From positions 84,924 through 148,923 of the forward strand of contig NZ_PJIL01000012.1 of the NCBI RefSeq assembly GCF_002929335.1: a DNA stretch of 64,000 bases, given 5' to 3'. This DNA is from Arthrobacter sp. Y81. Lineage in GTDB: Bacteria > Actinomycetota > Actinomycetes > Actinomycetales > Micrococcaceae. Position 1 is the stretch's first letter, and each line of letters starts with the position of its first letter. Below the pieces are notes generated by a model. It did not search any database and was not told the DNA's origin. It saw only the letters and a program-made list of their open reading frames with translations. Position numbers and translations under genes: made by a program. Shown here one piece after another: positions 54,301 through 63,611 of this stretch.

Positions 54301-55097
54301 AGGGCCATGTCGCCATGTACCAGGCGCACGCCGATGAAGACGGCCACCACGGCCACCGAGATCGTGGCGATGAGTTCTAGGGCGAGGGCGGAGAGGAAGG
54401 CCGTCCGGAGCGTGTCCATGGTCCGGGACCGGTATTGCTCCGAAATGTCCTCGAGTGCCTTGCGCTGGGCGGTGGCCCGGCCAAGGCCCACCAGCACGGG
54501 AAGCCCCTTGGCCAGTTCCAGCATGTGGCCCGAGAGCCGGGCCAGGGCGGATTGCGCCGCCCGGACCCTGTCTTCGGTGTAGCGGCCGATCAGGACCATA
54601 AAGACCGGCACCAGCGGCACCGTCAGGACGATCACCACCGCACTGACCCAGTCGGCGAACAGGATGCGGGCCCCCAGCAGGAGCGGGATCGCGGCACAGT
54701 TCACGAGGGCGGGCAGGAACTGCGTGTAGTAGCTGTCCAGGGCGTCCAGGCCCCTCGTCGCCAGGATGGCCAGGCCGCCGTCGGCCGGACCTGCCGCACG
54801 CGTGCCGTTCCGCAGGGCGCGTTCCAGCAGCGCCGCCCGCAGTTCCTCCTTGACCCCGAGCGCAGCACGGCGCGAAGCGACCCCCTGGGCCCACACGGTC
54901 AGGGACCGCAGCACCACGCCGGCGAGTCCCCAGCCCAGCTGGTCTGCCCAGGCCGGGCTCTGCGAGACCAGCCCGGCCAGGACGGATGCCACCGCCTGTG
55001 CCATGAGGACCAGCGACAGCGCCTTGAGTGCTGCGAGCAGGCCCAGCCAATAGAGCGCGGACCGGTTGGCGGGGCCGGCGGGGAACTGCGGTCTCAT
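51375..55097 (-). CDS. cydDC: fused thiol reductant ABC exporter CydD-CydC
   Basis: 1240 aa, both half-transporters in one chain. Order: six-helix membrane domain (about 10-320), NBD with GASGAGKST near residue 374 and LSPGELRRVALARGLA, a linker with a 4-fold RTPGSTPA repeat at about 596-629, a second membrane domain (about 660-940) and NBD2 with GASGSGKST near 1031 and LSGGERQRLAVARTLM. CydDC exports cysteine/glutathione or supplies haem and is needed to assemble cytochrome bd. It follows cydB by 6 bp. The fusion is usual in actinobacteria such as Arthrobacter. Confidence 0.95.
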   Translation of the reverse strand: MRPQFPAGPANRSALYWLGLLAALKALSLVLMAQAVASVLAGLVSQSPAWADQLGWGLAGVVLRSLTVWAQGVASRRAALGVKEELRAALLERALRNGTRAAGPADGGLAILATRGLDALDSYYTQFLPALVNCAAIPLLLGARILFADWVSAVVIVLTVPLVPVFMVLIGRYTEDRVRAAQSALARLSGHMLELAKGLPVLVGLGRATAQRKALEDISEQYRSRTMDTLRTAFLSALALELIATISVAVVAVFIGVRLVHGDMALEAGLLALILAPDCYLPLRELGTAHHASDDGRAALAEVNAVMDAPEAAPLQPQDSFGAGVRASDGGAHLPAVTVRDLTVAYGGRLDPAVGPLSFDAPAGRITALDGASGAGKSTILGVLAGIVGAGGGTAVSGRIGGFAPSDVAWVPQHPVMVETSVLAEVRLYLEGAGNAKAGNSGDTGATGTGTVAGDTALRCLEAAGAGHLAAKHPAELSPGELRRVALARGLARIEAGATLLLLDEPTAHLDRSSANLVNSAIRTLRGRATVLLVAHDRLTRELADHIVAVAPGATTAGRAAVRPATDTAIPATDTAVVAVRVVGAAAEHPVAADRTARTPGSTPARTPGSTPARTPGSTPARTPGSAPVQGSSTEPSPTGGNTPARIFRLLRPESRTFGLAGVVGVLAALFAVALAGLSGWLIIRAAGQPPILYLLTAIVGVRFFGIGRAVLRYTERLLLHDAVFASLTRLRGRLWDSLSRRALSLRRLLQGGDVLGTVIDDVDTVRDLLPRVVLPPVTAVAVGAAGVAATGLLLPAALPAVITAALVSLVAAPAAALLADRMSAQAEQRLRSGVLRDVAAALDARAELHANGVAAPVLSAIGDADKAATAASRRSAWAEGLGQAVTVLACGAAALASAVLAGPQVLAGSVDAATAAVVVLLQLALVEPYAAMTTAVRQYPALRLVLDRVSEAGVLDAAGARGPGTTDSDAVPAGAVDSGGLEPVAQRPDARPGIELEALSAGWPAGPEVFTGVSATAEPGRWLAVTGASGSGKSTLLAVMLGFLPPHSGRLAVSGRAAWCPQEAHLFDSTIRGNLMLGRPEGRAGDAEQEMADALAAVGLEPLLHRLADGADTRIGPAGAFLSGGERQRLAVARTLMTGADVILLDEPTAHLDAGASMAMLADLRRGLTGRTVVLVTHNPDDIDAADRRLDLDAGSHAGLNTADGAGGPGTHGVHASREDDGAPATVTGPVLARGGAGS
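53212..53312. repeat. 24-bp tandem repeat inside the CydDC linker
   Basis: Four near-identical 24-bp units (start GAACCGGGGGTGCGGGCG on plus) encoding repeated RTPGSTPA in the cydDC frame. The length is a multiple of three, so copy-number change would keep the frame. Low-complexity, hypervariable candidate. Confidence 0.9.
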
Positions 55098-55103
55098 GTG
55101 GTC

Positions 55104-56153
55104 CTAGTCCTTGGGTGCCAGGGCCCTGGCCGCGATGGCAGGCAGGAAGCTGTGTGCTTCCGGGATGTGCGCTGCGCTGACGCGGCGGCGGAACACCCAG
55201 TACGTCCAGGCCTGGTAGGCCAGGACCAGCGGCAGTCCCACGCAGGCCACGATGCTCATGAGCCCCAGGGTGTAGTCGGAGGATGAGGCATTGGAAATCG
55301 TCAGGTTGAAGTCCGCGCTGATGGTGGAGGGAAGCACCACCGGGAAGGCCGCACCGAAAATCGAGGCGCTGCCGAGGAGCAGGAACGCCCCGAGGGAAAG
55401 GAACGCCCTCCCCTCCAGCCCGTTCCGGCCGGAGTGCCAGGCGAAGGCCGCAGCCACCACGGCCGCGGCTACTGCTGCGATGGTCCAGGCCTCGCCGCTG
55501 AGAAGCTGGACGCTGATGGCCCAGCCGGCGATGGGCAGCAGCAGCACCGGCAGGAGCCGGACAAACCAGCTGCGGGCGCGGTGCCGGATATCGCCGTCGG
55601 TTTTCAGAGCCAGGAACGCCAGCGCATGCAGCAGGGAGAAGCACACCACGGCAAGGCCGCCCAGGACCGCGTAGCCGCTGAACCAGGCGAACGGCCCGCC
55701 CTCGCGGTCACCGTTGGAGTTGAGCGGCAGCCCGGTGGTGGTCAGGGCAAGCGCTGCGCCGACGCCGAAAGCTGCCACTAGGGATCCGGCCGCGATGGCC
55801 CAGTCCCACACGGCCCGCCAGCGGTCGGTGTCCACCTTGCCGCGGTATTCAAAGGCCACGGCACGGAAAATGAGCGCCACCAGGACCAGCAGGAGGGGAA
55901 GGTACAGGGCGGAGAACAGGGAGGCGTACCAGAGCGGGAAAGCGGCGAACGTCGCCCCGCCTGCGGTCAGCAGCCAGACCTCGTTGCCGTCCCAGACGGG
56001 TCCGATTGTATTGAGCAGGACGCGGCGTTCGGTGTTGTTCCGGGCGAAGAGCTTCATAAGCATGCCGACGCCGAGGTCGAATCCTTCGAGAAAGAGGTAT
56101 CCCGTCCACAGCACCGCGATGGCGATGAACCAGATGGTGGGCAGCAGTTCCAT
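55104..56153 (-). CDS. cydB: cytochrome bd ubiquinol/menaquinol oxidase subunit II
   Basis: 349 aa with about eight to nine membrane helices. The family marker YLFLEGFDLGVGML is at residues 20-33, followed by NTIGPVWDGNEVWLLTAGGATFAAFP, both typical. It is the second subunit of the bd oxidase and follows cydA by 18 bp. No separate cydX-like gene is seen between cydB and cydDC. Confidence 0.97.
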   Translation of the reverse strand: MELLPTIWFIAIAVLWTGYLFLEGFDLGVGMLMKLFARNNTERRVLLNTIGPVWDGNEVWLLTAGGATFAAFPLWYASLFSALYLPLLLVLVALIFRAVAFEYRGKVDTDRWRAVWDWAIAAGSLVAAFGVGAALALTTTGLPLNSNGDREGGPFAWFSGYAVLGGLAVVCFSLLHALAFLALKTDGDIRHRARSWFVRLLPVLLLPIAGWAISVQLLSGEAWTIAAVAAAVVAAAFAWHSGRNGLEGRAFLSLGAFLLLGSASIFGAAFPVVLPSTISADFNLTISNASSSDYTLGLMSIVACVGLPLVLAYQAWTYWVFRRRVSAAHIPEAHSFLPAIAARALAPKD

Positions 56154-56171
56154 TGTCGAATTCCTCTGCTC

Positions 56172-57773
56172 TTAGTAGGCGAATGCCAGGACGTCGTCGG
56201 AGTCACCGGGTTTGCCGGTGCCGCCGGGGCCCGGTGTGGCGTCTTCGTTTTCGTCCGCCGGGGCGTGTGCCAGTTCCGGCATGGCGGAAACGACGCCGCC
56301 GCGGATGTACTTCACCAGCAGCTTCACCTCCACCACCAGGAGCACGGCGTAGACGGCCGTCAGCACCACCAGCGATGTGAGGAGTTCTCCCGCAGAGACA
56401 CCAGGCGAGACGGCGGCAGCCGTGAACATGAACACCTGGTCGATGCCGCTCGGGTCGGGGTTGGGTGCCACGACGAACGGCTGGCGGCCCATTTCGGTGA
56501 AGATCCAGCCGGCAGCGTTGGCTCCGAACGGGGCCAGGATGCCGACGACGGCGAGCCGCATCAGTCCGCGGGACGCCGGCACAGTGCCCTTGCGGGTCGC
56601 CCAGAGCGCCACGAGGGCCGCGAGGGCCGCCAGGCCGCCGAACCCGATCATCATCCGGAAGCCCCAGTAGGTCACTTCCATGACCGGAACGTACTCGATT
56701 TCCTGCCCGGCACGGTCTCCGTAGATGGGGTTGTCCGGGAGGTGGGTACCGTAGTCGGCCTTGTACTGGTCCAGCAGGCTGTTGACGCCCTTCACCTCGG
56801 TGGTGAAGTCGCCCTTGGCGAGGAATGACAGGATCCCGGGCACTTCGATGACCGCCACGACGTCGTCGCAGTTCTTCGAACCGACGTTGCCGACGCTGAG
56901 GATCGAGAAGCCGGTGCCGTCGTGGCAGGCTGCTTCCGCCGCGGCCATCTTCATGGGCTGCTGTTCAAACATCAGTTTGCCCTGCAGGTCACCGGTGAGC
57001 GCGGTCCCGGCAAAGGAAATCATGGCGACGACGGCGCCGATCCGCAGCGAGGTGATCCAGACTTTGTGGTCAGCCTTGTCCCGGCCGGGGATGTCCGCTT
57101 CGCCGGGAATGACCTTGCCGTCGGATCCCACGGTGTCGATGCCGTCATGGCGGCGGCGCCACAGGTGGTACCAGGCAATGCCCAGCAGGAAGCCGCCGGC
57201 GACTGCCAGGGCGCCGAAGAGGGTGTGCGGCACTGCCACCAGGGCGGTGTTGTTGGTGAAGACGGCCCAGGCATCTGTCATGACCGGCCGCCCGTTGACC
57301 ATTTCCACACCGACGGGATGCTGCATCCAACTGTTGGCCACGATGATGAAGTAGGCGGAGAACACTGAGCCGATCACGGCAATCCAGAGGCAGGCCAGGT
57401 GAACGCCCCGCCTGAGCTGTTTCCAGCCGAAGATCCACAGGCCCAGGAATGTGGACTCCACGAAGAAGGCCAGGAGTGCCTCGAGCGCCAGCGGCGCCCC
57501 GAACACGTCGCCCACGAAGCGGCTGTACTCGCTCCAGGCCATTCCGAACTGGAACTCCTGCACGATGCCGGTGGCAACGCCCATGATGAAATTGATCAGG
57601 AACAGCTTCCCCCAGAACTTGGTCATGCGCAGGTATTCCGGCTTGCCGGTGCGGTACCAGACTGTCTGGATGACTGCCACCACGAGGCCCAGCCCGATGG
57701 TCAGCGGCACCATCATGAAGTGGTAGACGGTGGTGATTCCGAATTGCCAGCGTGCGATTTCCAAAGCGTCCAA
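56172..57773 (-). CDS. cydA: cytochrome bd ubiquinol/menaquinol oxidase subunit I
   Basis: 533 aa. Start TTG at 57773 (read MDALEIARWQFGITTVYHF), with AGGGA upstream; this is the normal N-terminus. The haem ligand His18 is in TTVYHF, a second His is in AVPHTLFG near residue 190, and the last helix carries GRQPF. It oxidises quinol and reduces oxygen without proton pumping; used when oxygen is low or the main chain is inhibited. It is first in cydA-cydB-cydDC and divergent from blaI, with three operators between. Confidence 0.97.
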   Translation of the reverse strand: MDALEIARWQFGITTVYHFMMVPLTIGLGLVVAVIQTVWYRTGKPEYLRMTKFWGKLFLINFIMGVATGIVQEFQFGMAWSEYSRFVGDVFGAPLALEALLAFFVESTFLGLWIFGWKQLRRGVHLACLWIAVIGSVFSAYFIIVANSWMQHPVGVEMVNGRPVMTDAWAVFTNNTALVAVPHTLFGALAVAGGFLLGIAWYHLWRRRHDGIDTVGSDGKVIPGEADIPGRDKADHKVWITSLRIGAVVAMISFAGTALTGDLQGKLMFEQQPMKMAAAEAACHDGTGFSILSVGNVGSKNCDDVVAVIEVPGILSFLAKGDFTTEVKGVNSLLDQYKADYGTHLPDNPIYGDRAGQEIEYVPVMEVTYWGFRMMIGFGGLAALAALVALWATRKGTVPASRGLMRLAVVGILAPFGANAAGWIFTEMGRQPFVVAPNPDPSGIDQVFMFTAAAVSPGVSAGELLTSLVVLTAVYAVLLVVEVKLLVKYIRGGVVSAMPELAHAPADENEDATPGPGGTGKPGDSDDVLAFAY

Positions 57774-57814
57774 GGCAGTCCCTACTTTTGGCTAGGCTCT
57801 CAACAGTCCAAGTC

Positions 57815-57831
57815 TTCTACGCAACGTAGAA
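57815..57831. promoter_or_regulatory. BlaI-type operator copy 1
   Basis: TTCTACGCAACGTAGAA: perfect 6-bp arms around 5 bases. Located just downstream of the predicted cydA transcription start, 42 bp before the TTG. Confidence 0.8.
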
Positions 57832-57838
57832 CATCAAC

Positions 57839-57855
57839 TTCTACAGAGTGTAGAA
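57839..57855. promoter_or_regulatory. BlaI-type operator copy 2, overlapping the cydA -10
   Basis: TTCTACAGAGTGTAGAA: the same palindrome, centre 24 bp from copy 1. On the minus strand it contains TACACT, the best -10 candidate for cydA. Confidence 0.82.
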
Positions 57856-57876
57856 CACTTTCGGTGTGCAGTGTAA
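57847..57876 (-). promoter_or_regulatory. candidate cydA promoter
   Basis: Minus-strand -35 TTACAC (57876-57871), an 18-nt spacer and -10 TACACT (57852-57847). The leader would be about 67 nt. The -10 lies within operator copy 2, so a bound repressor would occlude it. Confidence 0.5.
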
Positions 57877-57927
57877 ACAACAGTTCCATTGGCCGGAGCC
57901 GGTGGCAAGGGCGCGACGCGCCGATTG

Positions 57928-57944
57928 TTCTACCTCATGTAGAA
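57928..57944. promoter_or_regulatory. BlaI-type operator copy 3, before blaI
   Basis: TTCTACCTCATGTAGAA: the third copy with identical arms, 103 bp upstream of the blaI ATG. Its position suits autoregulation of the blaI-M56 pair. Confidence 0.8.
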
Positions 57945-58047
57945 AGAAAATCCAAAAGGAGGTAAATTTAGAACTTAAGTATTCGATCAACGCTCCGCGA
58001 CGGCCGTTCCGGTCCCGCGGATCGGACCTTTAAGAAGGATGTACGGC

Positions 58048-58434
58048 ATGGCAACTCTTGGTGAACTGGAACGGGCAGTGATGGACTTGCTCTGGGCAGG
58101 CCAGGAAGCGGCCACTGCCAACACGCTCAGGGACCTCCTGGCGCTGAGCACGCAGGCCCAGGGCGGCACGGCCGGCCACGAGGGCAAGGACCTCGCGGTG
58201 ACCACCGTCCTGACCGTGCTTTCACGCCTGGAGAAGAAGGGGCTCGTGGAGCGCGAACGCGGCATGCGCCCCCACCGGTACCAGGCGGTGTCCAGCCGGG
58301 CGGACCACACGGCCGAACTCATGCATGAAGTGCTGGGCTCCGCGCCGGACCGCGAAGCTGTGCTCGCCCGCTTTATTGGCTCCGTCACCGAAAGTGAAGC
58401 CGAAACGCTGCGCAAACTGCTTGGCCACAGCTAA
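58048..58434 (+). CDS. blaI: BlaI/MecI/CopY-family transcriptional repressor
   Basis: 128 aa. I chose ATG at 58048, which has AAGAAGG nine bases upstream, over an ATG three codons earlier that abuts the ribosome site. Winged helix features: LGELERAVMDLLWAGQEAATANTLRDLL, then the recognition region DLAVTTVLTVLSRLEKKGLVERERGMRPHRYQAV. A dimerisation tail follows (MHEVLGSAPDREAVLARFIGSVTESEAETL). Such repressors are dimers cleaved by an M56 protease when induced. The M56 gene starts 6 bp downstream. The divergent target appears to be the cyd operon. Confidence 0.92.
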   Translation: MATLGELERAVMDLLWAGQEAATANTLRDLLALSTQAQGGTAGHEGKDLAVTTVLTVLSRLEKKGLVERERGMRPHRYQAVSSRADHTAELMHEVLGSAPDREAVLARFIGSVTESEAETLRKLLGHS

Positions 58435-58440
58435 CAGCGC

Positions 58441-59457
58441 ATGTTCTGGACCTCATATTTTCTGGCGGTCCTGGCGATAGTCCTGGCGTGGCCGGTGCCT
58501 ATCCTCCTTTCGCGCGCCCAATGGCCGGCGCGGTCACCCTTTACGGCCATGGTGCTGTGGCAGGCAATCGCCCTCGCCGGCGGCCTGTCCATGATCGGCG
58601 CCATGCTGGTCTACGGCCTCGAACCGATCGGCGACAACCTGCTGGCCGGGCTGCGCGGACTGGCCGGCATGGTCCTTTTCAACGCACCCACCACGGCGCT
58701 GGGTTTCTGGCACCTTTTCGCGTTGTCGGCGGCGGCGCTCCTGACAGCACACCTCGTCTTTACCCTGCTGCTGACCTATTACCGGATCGAACGGCAGCGC
58801 CGGCGCCACCGGGAACTCCTGGCCCTTTTGGCGTCACCGTCCAATGACGGGCCGGGCACGGTGGTCATCAACCATGATTCCCCCGTGGCCTATTGCCTGC
58901 CCGGCGGTGCGCGGTCGGTAACAGTGCTGAGCGACGGCCTGATGGCAGCCCTGGAACCGGCGGAACTGCGGGCGGTGCTCATCCACGAAAACGCCCACCT
59001 GAGCCAGCGCCACCACCTTCTGTTGTGGGCTTTCGCGGCATGGCGGCAGGCCCTCCCCTGGCTTCCCACCACGCGCCTCGCCCAGGAAGCAGTCAACTCA
59101 CTCATTGAGATGCTGGCCGACGACGTCGCCCTCAAGACCGAAAGCAAGGCCACGCTGATCAAGGCCATTGCCATTGTTGCCAGCGGACCGTCCGGGTCGG
59201 AGGGCAACCGCGCGGTGCTCGACGGCGCGCTTCCCCTGGTGACAGAAGGAATTGTCACCGACGGAATTGCCGACGGCGGCATCTCGGGCGCGTCCGGCGG
59301 CGCGGGTTCGGCCCGGACCACTGCCTCGAGGGTCAGCCGGCTCCTGTCCCCCAAGGAACCGCTGCCGGCCTCGCTGAGGGCCGTGGTTTTGGCCGGTTGC
59401 CTGCTGCTGCTGGCCGTCCCCACCGCACTGCTGATTGTCCCGGGGCTCCTCGGCTAG
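58441..59457 (+). CDS. M56-family membrane metallopeptidase (BlaR1-like protease domain without sensor)
   Basis: 338 aa. Zinc protease motif HENAH (HExxH; His182, Glu183, His186) in AVLIHENAHLSQRHH. Three N-terminal membrane helices (MFWTSYFLAVLAIVLAWPV; MVLWQAIALAGGLSMIGAM; FWHLFALSAAALLTAHLVF) and one at the C-terminus (AVVLAGCLLLLAVPTALLI). There is no extracellular penicillin-binding sensor domain, unlike BlaR1. It follows blaI by 6 bp, so the two are an operon. It probably inactivates BlaI; the signal it senses is unknown. Confidence 0.92.
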   Translation: MFWTSYFLAVLAIVLAWPVPILLSRAQWPARSPFTAMVLWQAIALAGGLSMIGAMLVYGLEPIGDNLLAGLRGLAGMVLFNAPTTALGFWHLFALSAAALLTAHLVFTLLLTYYRIERQRRRHRELLALLASPSNDGPGTVVINHDSPVAYCLPGGARSVTVLSDGLMAALEPAELRAVLIHENAHLSQRHHLLLWAFAAWRQALPWLPTTRLAQEAVNSLIEMLADDVALKTESKATLIKAIAIVASGPSGSEGNRAVLDGALPLVTEGIVTDGIADGGISGASGGAGSARTTASRVSRLLSPKEPLPASLRAVVLAGCLLLLAVPTALLIVPGLLG

Positions 59458-59529
59458 CAGGGCGGGCAGCCGGGCGCCGGGTGCCGCCGAACCCGGCGAC
59501 CAGCCTGGGCGCCGCCCGGGGTGCCCGGC

Positions 59530-61638
59530 TCAGGCGTCGATCCGCTCCCTGTCCAGGCCCGCCGCGCCGGCGATGATGAAGTCCTTGCGCGGTGCGACGT
59601 CGGAACCCATCAGCAGGTCGAAGGTTTCCTCTGCGTGCTTGGCGTTTTCAATGCCCACTTTGCGCAGCGTCCGGTGGCGCGGGTCCATGGTGGTCTCCGC
59701 GAGCTGCTCGGCGTCCATTTCACCGAGGCCCTTGTAGCGCTGGATGGGCTCCTTGTAGCGCTTGCCCTCTTTGGCCAGCCGGGCCAGGAGGACGTGCAGT
59801 TCGGCTTCGGAGTAGGTGTAGATCATTTCGTTGGCCTTCTGCCCGGCGTTGATGACCTCCACCCGGTGCAGCGGAGGGACGGCCGCGAACACGCGGCCCT
59901 CATCGATCATGGGGCGCATGTAGCGGAAGAAGAGCGTGAGCAGCAGCGTGCGGATGTGCGCGCCGTCAACGTCGGCATCCGTCATGAGGATCACCTTGCC
60001 GTAGCGTGCTGCCGCGATGTCGAAGCTGCGGCCGGACCCCGCGCCCACCACCTGGATGAGCGCCGCGCATTCGGCGTTGGAGAGCATGTCCCCCACGGAG
60101 GCCTTCTGGACGTTGAGGATCTTGCCGCGGATCGGCAGCAGTGCCTGGAAGTCCGAGGAGCGCGCGAGCTTGGCGGTGCCCAGCGCGGAATCGCCCTCCA
60201 CGATGAACAGTTCCGAGCGGGCCACGTCATCGGTGCGGCAATCCGCGAGCTTGGTGGGCATGGAGGACGTCTCCAGCGCGTTCTTCCGCCGCTGCGTCTC
60301 CTTGTGGACCCGCGCCGATATGCGGGACTTCATCTCGCTGACGATTTTTTCCAGCAGCAGCGCGGACTGGGCCTTGTCATTGCGGTTGGCGGAGCTCAGT
60401 TTGGCGTTGATCTCCTTTTCCACCACGCGCGCCACGATGGCCCGGACCGCGGACGTGCCGAGGATCTCCTTGGTCTGCCCTTCGAACTGCGGCTCTGCAA
60501 GGCGGACCGTCAGCACCGCTGTCAGCCCTGCGAAGATGTCGTCCTTTTCGATTTTGTCGTTGCCGGCCTTGAGCTTGCGGGCATTGGTTTCCACGGCCTT
60601 GCGGAAGGTCTTGACCAGCGCCTGTTCAAAGCCTGACTGGTGGGTTCCGCCCTTGGGAGTGGAGATGATGTTGACGAAGCTGCGCACCGTGCTGTCGTAT
60701 CCGATGCCCCAGCGCAGGGCGACGTCCACTTCGCAGTCACGCTCCACTTCGGCCAGCTGGCTGTGTCCCCGCTCGTCCAGCACCGGAACGGTTTCCTTGA
60801 ACTTGCCCGAGCCGTGCAGCCGCCATGTGTCCGTGACTGCGGGGTCCGCCGCCAGGTACTCCACGAACTCGGAGATCCCGCCGTCGTGGTGGAAGATTTC
60901 TTCGTGGCCGCCGAGCTCGCCGGGCGTACCGGGAAGCTTGCGCTCATCGCGGACGGTGAGTTTCAGGCCGGGCACGAGGAAAGAGGTCTGCCGGGCCCGT
61001 GAAGCCAGTTCGTCGTAGGAGAATTTGGCGTCCGGGGTGAAAATCTGACGGTCCGCCCAGTAGCGGATCCTGGTTCCGGTGACGCCGCGCTTGGCCTTGC
61101 CCACGATGTCAAGGACGGAGTCTTCAACGAACGGTTGGAACGTCGCGGCCGGATCGGGTTTGGTCCCCGGATCCTTGAACCTTCCGGGCTCGCCGCGCCG
61201 GAAGGACATCTTGTACGTTTTCCCGCCGCGGTCCACTTCCACGTCCAGCCGGGAGGACAGCGCGTTGACCACTGAAGCGCCGACACCGTGCAGGCCGCCG
61301 GACGCCGTGTAGGAGCCGCCACCGAATTTTCCGCCGGCATGCAGCTTGGTGAAAACGACCTCGACGCCGGTCAGCCCGGTCTTGGGCTCGACATCCACGG
61401 GAATGCCGCGGCCGTCGTCGTGAATCTCCACGGAGTTGTCGGCGTGCAGGATGATCTTGATGTCGTGGCCGTAACCGGCCAAAGCCTCGTCGACGGAGTT
61501 GTCGATGATCTCCCAGAGGCAGTGCATCAGGCCGCGGGAGTCGGTGGAACCGATGTACATACCCGGGCGCTTGCGGACGGCCTCGAGGCCTTCCAGTACA
61601 GACAGGTGCCGGGCGGTGTAATCAGAACTTGGTGCCAC
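59530..61638 (-). CDS. parE: DNA topoisomerase IV subunit B
   Basis: 702 aa from GTG at 61638, with AAGGAG ten bases upstream; the longer frame is not supported. ATPase features: VRKRPGMYIGSTDSRGLMHCLWEIIDNSVDEA, DDGRGIPVDVEPKTG, LHAGGKFGGGSYTASGGLHGVGASVVNALS. The Toprim domain has EGDSALG and DADVDGAHIRTLLLTLF. Pairs with ParC (47268) to decatenate chromosomes. Gene order parE-zinc ribbon-sigA is common in Micrococcales. Confidence 0.95.
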   Translation of the reverse strand: MAPSSDYTARHLSVLEGLEAVRKRPGMYIGSTDSRGLMHCLWEIIDNSVDEALAGYGHDIKIILHADNSVEIHDDGRGIPVDVEPKTGLTGVEVVFTKLHAGGKFGGGSYTASGGLHGVGASVVNALSSRLDVEVDRGGKTYKMSFRRGEPGRFKDPGTKPDPAATFQPFVEDSVLDIVGKAKRGVTGTRIRYWADRQIFTPDAKFSYDELASRARQTSFLVPGLKLTVRDERKLPGTPGELGGHEEIFHHDGGISEFVEYLAADPAVTDTWRLHGSGKFKETVPVLDERGHSQLAEVERDCEVDVALRWGIGYDSTVRSFVNIISTPKGGTHQSGFEQALVKTFRKAVETNARKLKAGNDKIEKDDIFAGLTAVLTVRLAEPQFEGQTKEILGTSAVRAIVARVVEKEINAKLSSANRNDKAQSALLLEKIVSEMKSRISARVHKETQRRKNALETSSMPTKLADCRTDDVARSELFIVEGDSALGTAKLARSSDFQALLPIRGKILNVQKASVGDMLSNAECAALIQVVGAGSGRSFDIAAARYGKVILMTDADVDGAHIRTLLLTLFFRYMRPMIDEGRVFAAVPPLHRVEVINAGQKANEMIYTYSEAELHVLLARLAKEGKRYKEPIQRYKGLGEMDAEQLAETTMDPRHRTLRKVGIENAKHAEETFDLLMGSDVAPRKDFIIAGAAGLDRERIDA

Positions 61639-61897
61639 GGGTTGTGAACTCTCCTTCAGTGACGGAACAGCTAAGGCTTTTGACGCTCTTCCTAGGTTAG
61701 TCGGCCTTGCCCCGGCGGCCCGCCTGCCACACCTGCCGACGGGCGCGGACGGGCCCACCCGTTACCTTTTCGTAACCGAATTCGCAGGCCTTGATCAATT
61801 CTTGCGGCTACGCGTACAGCGAACTTGCCCCATCCTTGCGATGGAATTGCTACGAATACTGGTTACATAGAGGTACAGATCTACTAAGGAGGCCGAC

Positions 61898-62119
61898 ATG
61901 ACAACAGCAGTGGCAGACCGCACACTCAATGCACTGGACCGGTGCGATCGTTGCGGAGCTCAGGCATATGTCCGGGTTGTACTCGAGTCCTCCGGCGGTG
62001 AGCTGCTCTTCTGCGGCCACCACGCCCGTGCGATCGAGGCAACGCTCAAGCCGTTGAGCTCTGACTGGCACGATGAGACGGGCCGGCTTCACGAGAAGCC
62101 GACGGTTTCGGTGGACTAG
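61898..62119 (+). CDS. small zinc-ribbon protein, DUF7455-like
   Basis: 73 aa with AAGGAGG before the ATG. Metal ligands Cys16, Cys19 (CDRC) and Cys39, His41/His42 (CGHH). Conserved across actinobacteria between parE/sigA. LDRCDRCGAQAYVRV and LLFCGHHARAIEATLKP are the invariant parts. Ends at a strong terminator. The role is unknown; its abundance and position suggest a housekeeping task. Confidence 0.88.
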   Translation: MTTAVADRTLNALDRCDRCGAQAYVRVVLESSGGELLFCGHHARAIEATLKPLSSDWHDETGRLHEKPTVSVD

Positions 62120-62134
62120 GCAACTCGCTGACTC

Positions 62135-62169
62135 AAACAGGGCTCCTCCGCTTCGGAGGGGCCCTGTTT
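62135..62169. terminator. intrinsic terminator after the zinc-ribbon gene
   Basis: A 16-bp stem (AAACAGGGCTCCTCCG and complement with one G-T pair) around a 3-nt loop, ending in TTT. It is 15 bp past the stop and nearly symmetric, so it can work on both strands. Confidence 0.88.
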
Positions 62170-62191
62170 CTTGCCCATTTCTTTTACCCGG

Positions 62192-62258
62192 CGCTCCACT
62201 CATGGGACGCTCCACTCATGGGAAAGGCCCCGCCGCCGGCGGGGCCTTTCCCATGAGT
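62192..62258 (-). terminator. sigA terminator with a nested 16-bp tandem repeat
   Basis: 62214-62258 is a perfect 21-bp stem (arm begins ACTCATGGGAAAGGCCCC) with loop GCC, 33 bp after the sigA stop on minus. The 16-bp unit CGCTCCACTCATGGGA occurs twice in tandem at 62192-62207 and 62208-62223; the second copy supplies the outer part of the stem. Confidence 0.85.
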
Positions 62259-62291
62259 CGATCCGGAACGGCCCATTGAGGCCGGGCCTTC

Positions 62292-63611
<1,320 letters not shown>

